From Terana coerulea (lineage: Eukaryota > Basidiomycota > Agaricomycetes > Polyporales > Phanerochaetaceae): a stretch of DNA of 12,963 nucleotides. The first letter of the stretch is position 1, and every line of letters begins with the position of its first letter. The translations under genes were made by a program, and so were the position numbers. Positions 8,135-12,963 of this stretch are shown here, one piece after another. The stretch is taken from assembly GCA_024811115.1 (NCBI GenBank), contig JAKOGH010000697.1, positions 1 through 12,963 on the forward strand, read 5' to 3'. The notes beneath the pieces are model-generated. The model worked only from the letters and a program-made list of their open reading frames with translations. It was not told the origin of the DNA and ran no database searches.

Positions 8135-8266
8135 TTAGTGGCTGAGGAGCGAGAAAACGAGGTCACTGAGATAACTGCAGGCAAATTGACAGACACGGTC
8201 AGTGACCACGACGCTTTCGTGTAAAGGCAAGACGCACTCGTCGCGAGTACTTTGCGTGAAAGTCAT
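8135..8266 (-). CDS. Upstream ORF of CPA1, candidate arginine attenuator peptide
   Basis: The uORF starts at 8266 and stops (TAA) at 8137-8135, 15 nt before the CPA1 ATG. Unspliced it gives 43 residues. A plausible intron at 8175-8237 (donor GTGCGT, branch CTGAC, acceptor CTGCAG, 63 nt) keeps the frame and reduces it to 22 residues ending STRDDYLSDLVFSLLSH. The DYLSD core and C-terminal placement match the fungal arginine attenuator peptide (QDYLSDHLW in Neurospora arg-2, QDYISDHIW in yeast CPA1), which stalls ribosomes at its stop codon when arginine is abundant. The uORF start has T at -3, a weak context, while CPA1's ATG has A at -3; this fits leaky scanning. The Trp of the ascomycete peptides is replaced by Phe or Val here. 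The intron is predicted, not shown. Confidence 0.7.
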   Translation of the reverse strand: MTFTQSTRDECVLPLHESVVVTDRVCQFACSYLSDLVFSLLSH

Positions 8267-8638
8267 GTACGAGCGGGGGTCGCTCTGAGAAAAGGGTGAG
8301 CAGCTGAGCTGGCGAGGGCTGGTGGTGGTGGTGGTGGTGAGTCAAGTTTGAGTCAACTCGCACACGCGCTCGCCAAATTTTGCCAACTCCGCGTGCATGG
8401 CGAACGACATCATCCTTGCTTACTTCAGCGATGCGGGGGTATTAAGGCTTATTTCATTACTCTACTATCTAGTGCACGACAGATGAGGCGGGTAGCGCAA
8501 AACTACGGATATCAGGTACATTTCGATTCAAAAGCGAGGTCCGTTTTTTGGGCCGTGCGTGCGTGAGCGTCGTCTAAACATCCAGACCCCTCCGAATTGT
8601 CCACAAAAGAAAACAAGAACAGGTGTATCCAACTCCGA
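8267..8638 (-). promoter_or_regulatory. CPA1 promoter region / UGP1 3' flank
   Basis: This 372-nt gap lies between the CPA1 uORF and the UGP1 stop codon, so it must hold the CPA1 promoter and start site and the UGP1 3' UTR. A (GGT)6 run at 8321-8338 (CCA repeats in the transcribed sense) touches the first Gcn4-type site. I see no TATA box between the Gcn4 sites and the uORF start, so a TATA-less promoter is likely. No coding sequence is apparent. Confidence 0.55.
8338..8355 (-). promoter_or_regulatory. Paired Gcn4/CPC1 sites (general amino-acid control)
   Basis: The plus strand reads TGAGTCA at 8338-8344 and again at 8349-8355, each the exact complement of the Gcn4/CPC1 core TGACTCA. The starts are 11 bp apart, about one helical turn, so two bZIP dimers would sit on the same face. 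They lie 72-89 bp upstream of the uORF start of CPA1, an arginine pathway gene. Gcn4-family activators are known to induce such genes during amino-acid starvation. Confidence 0.7.
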
Positions 8639-10462
<1,824 letters not shown>

Positions 10463-11547
10463 AACGGGGCTGCAGACGGGGATGAGCACGACGCGTCGGA
10501 CGTCGAGGGGGACGTACTGGTTGATGTAGACGGGCCTGGTGGTGGTGGTGGAGATGAGTTGAGGGGCGGACTGGGTCCTGGTGAGTGGGGCCCTTGGGCG
10601 ATGATGACGTTTATATATCTCTGGACTTTCTGGACGCGCGGGCAAGTCCGAAGATGGCTCCTCGAAAATGGGTTCACAGATCGATTTGCGCTGCTTGGAC
10701 GGTAGATGATTATCCAGTTCCTCCCCAGGCCCTGCTGATCCGACAAAGAGAGAGAGACGGGCGAATGCAGAGGTCGACTGGGTGACGGTCCCCGCCGCCG
10801 TTCTACTTCGCGGCTGCCACGACAAACGTGTGTGCATGCCTGGTGCATACGCAGCCCAAACCTGGCCCACGGGCTGCAATGAGGAAAGACCGACTATGCT
10901 CCCGCGTCGTCGCCCAACGTGCCTTTATAACTTCTCCCTTCGCAATCACCACGTCTCTGATCAGAGCCAGAACAAATCGGGCGAGCGCAGGCACCGCTTC
11001 CCTGGCTCTGCCCACTTGGGCGGCGGGCCAGGCCTCCGCGCCGGAACAGTAGTCAAGGCGCCCTGTTTACCCGTCGACGATGCTTGGTTTTGTGCGCGAG
11101 CATCAGAGGCCATTGGCCGCCAGCACCCGGCGAGAACTCCCTCAAACTAACAGACGCAGCAACAGGATTTTTGGTACAACCGCATGCACACGTACAGACG
11201 TCCCAGTCACCAGATCTCACGGTGTCAGCACGCCGGCTTCAACACGCCTTCCTGCACCGATGCACGCAAAGCCAACAGTCAGGAGAACAACGCGAAACGA
11301 CGGTGCGGGACCTCCAGCGTGAGATGCTGGCCGATCGACGGGACTGGGCTCCGGAGGCACACACCCACGTCAAGTCAGCGAGATGTCCGAGAGCCGTCTG
11401 ATCATAGCCATTCATTCACGCACATCTACACTCTGAAGTCAAAGCGAACCTTACGGCACCATTAATACCAGCACAAGGACACCTGTCATCAAACGCAAAG
11501 TCAGCTACGATCACGGCGCCCTGGGCCAGAACGCGAGCGCACCTTCT
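10463..11547. other. UGP1 upstream region; no gene seen
   Basis: This kilobase separates the UGP1 start from the 3' end of the phosphoesterase gene. It probably contains the UGP1 promoter and a long, possibly spliced leader: pyrimidine-rich on the minus strand (CT repeats near 10744-10758, CCA repeats near 10538-10552), with a candidate leader intron of 48 nt just before the ATG. The overlapping open frames on both strands (for example plus 10782-11401) have Arg/Pro/Thr-rich low-information translations and no shared exon structure, so I do not call them. The phosphoesterase 3' UTR occupies the right end. Confidence 0.5.
10923..10929 (-). promoter_or_regulatory. Candidate TATA box for UGP1
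   Basis: The minus strand reads TATAAAG here, about 460 bp upstream of the UGP1 ATG. Transcription starting 30-100 nt downstream would give a leader of roughly 350-430 nt before splicing. This is plausible for a highly expressed metabolic gene, but it is a single short match. Confidence 0.35.
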
Positions 11548-12946
11548 CTACAGGAACATCCACCACGCGATGGCCACAAATAAGCCAACGGGCACCCATG
11601 CCACCGCGAGCACATCGTTCACGAAGCTACGGAGTAGTCCCGCTCGGCTCCGTTTCAGAAGCGCGTCTTGTCTGTCTCTGCGTCCCCGCAGATAAGAGAA
11701 GAGACGTCGCATTGAGTGGGCTTGCATGCTCCCGCAGAGGCTGGACAGCCAGTGTTGTCCGCGCTTGCTTTTCCTGCTGACTTTGATCCCGGGCGTGGGT
11801 GGCGGGAGAAGAAACCCACGATCGCTCTCGTTCGCGTCCTCCTCCTCGTCCACGACTGTGATACTAAGCGCAGGCGGCAGTGGCGGTCGCTCTGACCCCC
11901 AAAGATTGAGTTGTTCTTCGTCTGTGGGTGATCGCGTTTGCCGCGGCAGGCGTGGAGGTTTTGAATGTTGCACACGATACACATTGGACAACAAGAGCAC
12001 CAGAAGACTGAAGGCGATGAGTGGGAGGTATACAGAGACGTAGATGCTAAGTTGGTCGGGTAGAAGGCATGGAGCGCCGTTCCATGTCTGGGAGCCTGCA
12101 GGCACGGATGACGGAGGCACAAGGGATAGTAGCTGAAAGCCTGGTTTGCGGACGCCCATGGCCATCGAGAAAGACTTGACGGTCACTTCCTTGACTGTGC
12201 CCGTTTCAGACAATGGGATGTCATCTGTCGCGGCAAGAGGGTGCAGATATTCACAGTAGTCATGATCGTCGCCGCTATGGGGGAAAGCATAAGGCACAAA
12301 CAGTAATGGAAGCCGTCGGACTTACCTGAAGACTGCTACAGGACGCAGGCTTTCGAGCAGCAGCTGGGAAGCATGCACGCCCAGAGTGTTCTCGTAACCA
12401 TATCCTGTGCCTTGACGAATGGTCCCCTTCTCTCGAAGAGGTCCACAAGACGCAGTCTCCGGGCGAGCGAGGGGTATATGCGTCAATAAAATGGTCGGCA
12501 TGTCAGACTGTGCTGTACAGAGCATGCTAATCAGTATAAACCATCATGTCAGTAGCACAAGAGACGCACCTGTCGCAGCTGCCGACTCCTGGATGAATGC
12601 TATCGCACCTTCAGGCCTCCGGCTCGCCCAGCGCTGGTATGACATGCCCATCATGGCGCGCCGTAGGTCTTCATCGACCAGACTGGGCGCGTCGACCATG
12701 ACAAACATGTGGCCACCGATGACGGCCCGCTGACTCAGTGGGCCGAAGTGAGCAATGTATCGTTCTTGGGCTTTACTCGAGAAGCCTGCCTCAGGGTTCC
12801 CTAATCTAATTCATGTTCTCAGAGCACCCTTGACACGCTGAAAGGTACTTACCCAACATCATGGTTCCCAGGAATATGGTATACTGGCATATTCTCGTCC
12901 ATAGAAAATATGCTTGTGAATCGCGCATGGTAGTCTGCGTATCTGT
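11548..12946 (-). CDS. Cdc1/Ted1-type metallophosphoesterase (GPI-anchor remodelling), 5' part outside window
   Basis: Visible exons are 12946-12853, 12805-12570, 12512-12326 and 12274-11548. Introns are 12806-12852, 12513-12569 and 12275-12325, and a further intron ends at 12947 (branch CTGAC, CCCAG) and runs off the edge. About 413 residues are seen. Metal-binding motifs of the calcineurin-like superfamily are present: PGNHDVGLG (GNHD at 12869-12858), LLTHIPL, and FSGDDHDYCEYLH, typical of fungal Cdc1. KSFSMAMGVRKPGFQLLSL follows. Then come one membrane span (about 12051-11977), an acidic/Pro-rich cytosolic-looking stretch, and a hydrophobic C-terminal span ending AIAWWMFL. Yeast Cdc1 and Ted1 and animal PGAP5 are ER/Golgi Mn-dependent enzymes that remove ethanolamine phosphate from GPI mannose; that role is inferred from family. 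I cannot tell whether Cdc1 or Ted1 is the closer relative. Choosing acceptor GAATTAG over the next ATTAG avoids a stop and restores GNHDVGLG. Confidence 0.9.
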
Positions 12947-12963
12947 CTGGGAGTCAGGAAACT

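Noticed and set aside
10463..10879. UGP1 N-terminal extension from an in-frame ATG at 10879
   Set aside because: The added residues look like translated leader (low complexity, CCA and CT repeats) and would make the protein well beyond the family length.
10782..11401. Overlapping plus-strand frames of 70-122 codons upstream of UGP1
   Set aside because: They overlap one another in different frames, have no motifs or splice structure, and lie in the UGP1 promoter and leader region.

Overview
The window is nuclear DNA from a filamentous basidiomycete, most likely an Agaricomycete of the Polyporales type. The genes carry many short introns (about 47-60 nt) with GTRNGY donors, CTNAC/CTNAN branch sites and YAG acceptors. 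They encode recognisable fungal housekeeping proteins, and one decayed gene belongs to the F-box/leucine-rich family that is abundant in Agaricomycetes. The species assignment is inference.

Layout. Positions 1-4574 are almost gene-free. The left edge may hold the first codons of a leftward gene. The rest is repeat-type DNA: a 729-nt AT-rich block without a single CpG (1593-2321), a degenerate tRNA-like element with Pol III A and B boxes and an oligo-T terminator (2370-2471, minus), a strong palindrome (2752-2786), a very CpG-rich complex tandem repeat (about 2859-3500) and a second CpG-free AT-rich block (3583-4005). Positions 4575-6063 hold a plus-strand F-box gene with two recognisable introns, broken by two frameshifts and one in-frame stop.

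The right half holds three leftward housekeeping genes. (1) CPA1, the small glutaminase subunit of arginine-specific carbamoyl-phosphate synthetase (6696-8119), with a probable mitochondrial presequence and one apparent one-base frameshift in a C/G run. (2) UGP1, UTP-glucose-1-phosphate uridylyltransferase (8639-10462), seven exons and 500 residues, ending in a 9-nt exon. (3) The 3' part of a Cdc1/Ted1-type metallophosphoesterase (11548 to the right edge), a likely GPI-anchor remodelling enzyme.

The most interesting regulatory structure lies just upstream of CPA1. A short upstream ORF (8135-8266, minus) contains a plausible intron; when spliced, it encodes a peptide with a DYLSD core like that of the fungal arginine attenuator peptide. 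Further upstream are two perfect Gcn4/CPC1 sites (TGACTCA) exactly 11 bp apart. Together they suggest that CPA1 is under general amino-acid control at transcription and arginine-sensitive ribosome stalling at translation. UGP1 and the phosphoesterase contribute separately to cell-wall precursor supply and GPI processing; nothing suggests an operon or a dedicated cluster.
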